From: WRHT01 sp031550525
GTDB taxonomy: Bacteria; Desulfobacterota; Desulfovibrionia; Desulfovibrionales; Desulfovibrionaceae
NCBI GenBank assembly: GCA_031550525.1
Contig: JAVBON010000027.1
Span: forward strand, 1-24,543
Length of the DNA stretch: 24,543 bases
Direction: 5' to 3'
Part shown: piece after piece, positions 23,183 through 24,543 of the stretch
Numbering within the stretch: position 1 is the first letter of the stretch
How the letters are laid out: every line of letters starts with the position of its first letter
The notes under the pieces: generated by a model
The model's database searches: none
The model's input: the letters and a program-made list of their open reading frames with translations, nothing else
Told to the model about the DNA's origin: nothing
Position numbers and translations under genes: made by a program

Positions 23183-24361
23183 ATGAATGTACTAAAAATG
23201 AGCGCTCTGGATTTGAAAGGCAAGCGCGTATTGATCCGTCAGGATTTGAACGTGCCTGTTAAAAACGGGGTTGTGCAGAGCGACGCCCGCATACGTGCTT
23301 CCATTCCCACCATTCAGGCGGCTTTGGCGGCAGGGGCCGGAGTTATGGTTATGTCGCACCTGGGCCGCCCCACTGAAGGCGAATATAGCGGCGAATTTTC
23401 CATGGCCCCCGTGGCCAAGCGCCTTGGCGAGCTTTTAAAGCGCAATGTAACGGTAGTAAAAGACTACCTGGGCGGCGTGCCCCTTAAAAGCGGCGATCTG
23501 GTGCTGTTGGAAAACGTGCGCTTTCTTAAAGGCGAAAAAAAGAACGACCCCGAGCTGGGTCGCAAATACGCCGCCTTGTGCGACGTGTTTGTAATGGACG
23601 CCTTTGGCACCGCCCACCGCGCGGAGGCCACCACCAGCGCCGTGGCGCAATTCGCGCCCGTTGCCTGCGCCGGGCCCCTGCTGGCCGCCGAGCTTGAGGC
23701 GCTGGATAAAGCCGTGCAAAACCCCAAGCGCCCGCTGGTTGCCATTATTGGAGGCTCCAAGGTTTCCACCAAGCTTACCATACTCGAAAGCCTGCTGGAT
23801 AAGGTAGATACACTTATAGTAGGCGGCGGCATTGCCAACAACTTCCTTATGGACTTGGGGCTCCCTCTTGGCAAATCACTCAGCGAGCCGGATTTGGCTG
23901 GCGAAGCCAAGAAGATTATGGATAAAGCCAAGGCCAAAAAGGTAAATATTCCGCTGCCCGTGGATGTGATTACCGGCACGGGCCTTAGCCCGGAAAGCCC
24001 CGCCGTTGTAAAAAAAGCAGCCGACGTAGCCTCTGACGACATGATTTTGGACATAGGCCCTGAAACCGCCAAACTCTACCGCGACGTTATCCTTAAAGCC
24101 GGTACGGTGGTTTGGAACGGACCCGTGGGCGCGTTTGAAATAGACCAGTTCGGCAAAGGCACCGAAGCCATCTGCAAAGCCATTGCCGACAGCTCCGCCT
24201 TCTCCATAGTCGGCGGCGGCGACAGCCTGGCTGCCTTGGAAAAGTATAAGGCCGAAGACAAAATGTCCTACATCTCCACCGGCGGAGGAGCCTTCTTGGA
24301 GTTTCTGGAAGGCAAGATACTGCCCGCCGTGGCCGTGCTGGAAGAAAGAGCTAAAGGGTAA
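23183..24361 (+). CDS. pgk: Phosphoglycerate kinase
   Basis: A 392-residue cytoplasmic enzyme interconverts 1,3-bisphosphoglycerate + ADP and 3-phosphoglycerate + ATP in glycolysis and gluconeogenesis. I start it at the ATG at 23183 (MNVLKMSALDLKGKRVLIRQ), with AGGAG 7 bases upstream; the frame opens 17 codons earlier without an RBS. Landmarks are DLNVPVKNG, SHLGRPTEGEYS, FVMDAFGTAHRA, the hinge GGSKVSTKLTILESL, WNGPVGAFE and the nucleotide-site loop STGGGAFLEFLEG. DLNVPV in place of the common DFNVPL, the short length and the ending LPAVAVLEERAK all resemble the beta/gamma-proteobacterial form. No gap, tpi or other glycolytic gene is adjacent. The stop codon is followed by a repeat core and then the window-end artefact. 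Confidence 0.98.
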   Translation: MNVLKMSALDLKGKRVLIRQDLNVPVKNGVVQSDARIRASIPTIQAALAAGAGVMVMSHLGRPTEGEYSGEFSMAPVAKRLGELLKRNVTVVKDYLGGVPLKSGDLVLLENVRFLKGEKKNDPELGRKYAALCDVFVMDAFGTAHRAEATTSAVAQFAPVACAGPLLAAELEALDKAVQNPKRPLVAIIGGSKVSTKLTILESLLDKVDTLIVGGGIANNFLMDLGLPLGKSLSEPDLAGEAKKIMDKAKAKKVNIPLPVDVITGTGLSPESPAVVKKAADVASDDMILDIGPETAKLYRDVILKAGTVVWNGPVGAFEIDQFGKGTEAICKAIADSSAFSIVGGGDSLAALEKYKAEDKMSYISTGGGAFLEFLEGKILPAVAVLEERAKG

Positions 24362-24385
24362 GCAAAAAGACAATTATGAGTTTAT

Positions 24386-24398
24386 GCGGCCGCGCCGC
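24386..24398. repeat. GCGGC-N3-GCCGC repeat core (last copy, truncated context)
   Basis: GCGGC CGC GCCGC is followed by GATTGAAAGAATG, 24 bases past the pgk stop. It parallels the copy at 5494-5506 (GCTTGAAAGATG). Real sequence stops 12 bases later, as expected where an assembler meets a repeat. Confidence 0.6.
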
Positions 24399-24410
24399 GA
24401 TTGAAAGAAT

Positions 24411-24543
<133 letters not shown>

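Overview
The window looks like a contig from a member of the Desulfovibrionaceae (Desulfovibrio in the broad sense). The evidence is the 16S rRNA 3' third at the left edge, an rbo-rub-roo oxygen-defence cluster in the Desulfovibrio order, and a HesB-like protein of the kind common in sulfate reducers. Coding density is moderate, the intergenic regions are rich in hairpins, and the last 133 bases are pure G, almost certainly a sequencing or assembly artefact.

Layout. 1-497: end of 16S rRNA, followed 46 bases later by a strong terminator, with no tRNA-Ile/Ala or 23S in view. 659-814 (-): a 51-residue basic Gly/Pro/Lys/Ser protein. 1144-2352 (+): a flavin-binding PNPOx-like protein, then a LysE/ArgO-type exporter. 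2349-3044 (-): a small beta-barrel outer-membrane protein. 3370-5481 (+): a methyltransferase-glycosyltransferase fusion. 5837-8299 (+): RecQ helicase with a charged linker and C-terminal helix-turn-helix. 8527-17327: a glucan block with a GH144/PF10091-type beta-1,2-glucanase (+), a chemotaxis receptor (-) and overlapping opgG-opgH (-) for osmoregulated periplasmic glucans. 17723-19438 (-): a CoA-disulfide/persulfide reductase with a rhodanese domain. 19987-20322 (+): a divergent HesB/IscA-like protein. 20560-22791 (-): roo, rub and rbo, i.e. oxygen reductase, rubredoxin and superoxide reductase. 23183-24361 (+): phosphoglycerate kinase.

Two functional themes stand out. One is cell-envelope glucan metabolism: OpgH makes and exports a beta-1,2-glucan, OpgG modifies it in the periplasm, and the GH144 enzyme could trim or degrade it. 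A chemoreceptor is encoded between them. The other is oxygen and sulfur stress: rbo, rub, roo and the rhodanese-fused flavoprotein, typical of an anaerobe that meets air.

The least explained material is non-coding. I see seven copies of a GCGGC-N3-GCCGC core, four of them just past stop codons. A second diverged intergenic repeat occurs four times. A third module is shared between the 16S flank and the opgG/reductase gap. A roughly 130-base region upstream of the reductase could form a closed structured RNA ending in a U-run. No CRISPR array, transposase, phage gene or tRNA was recognised.
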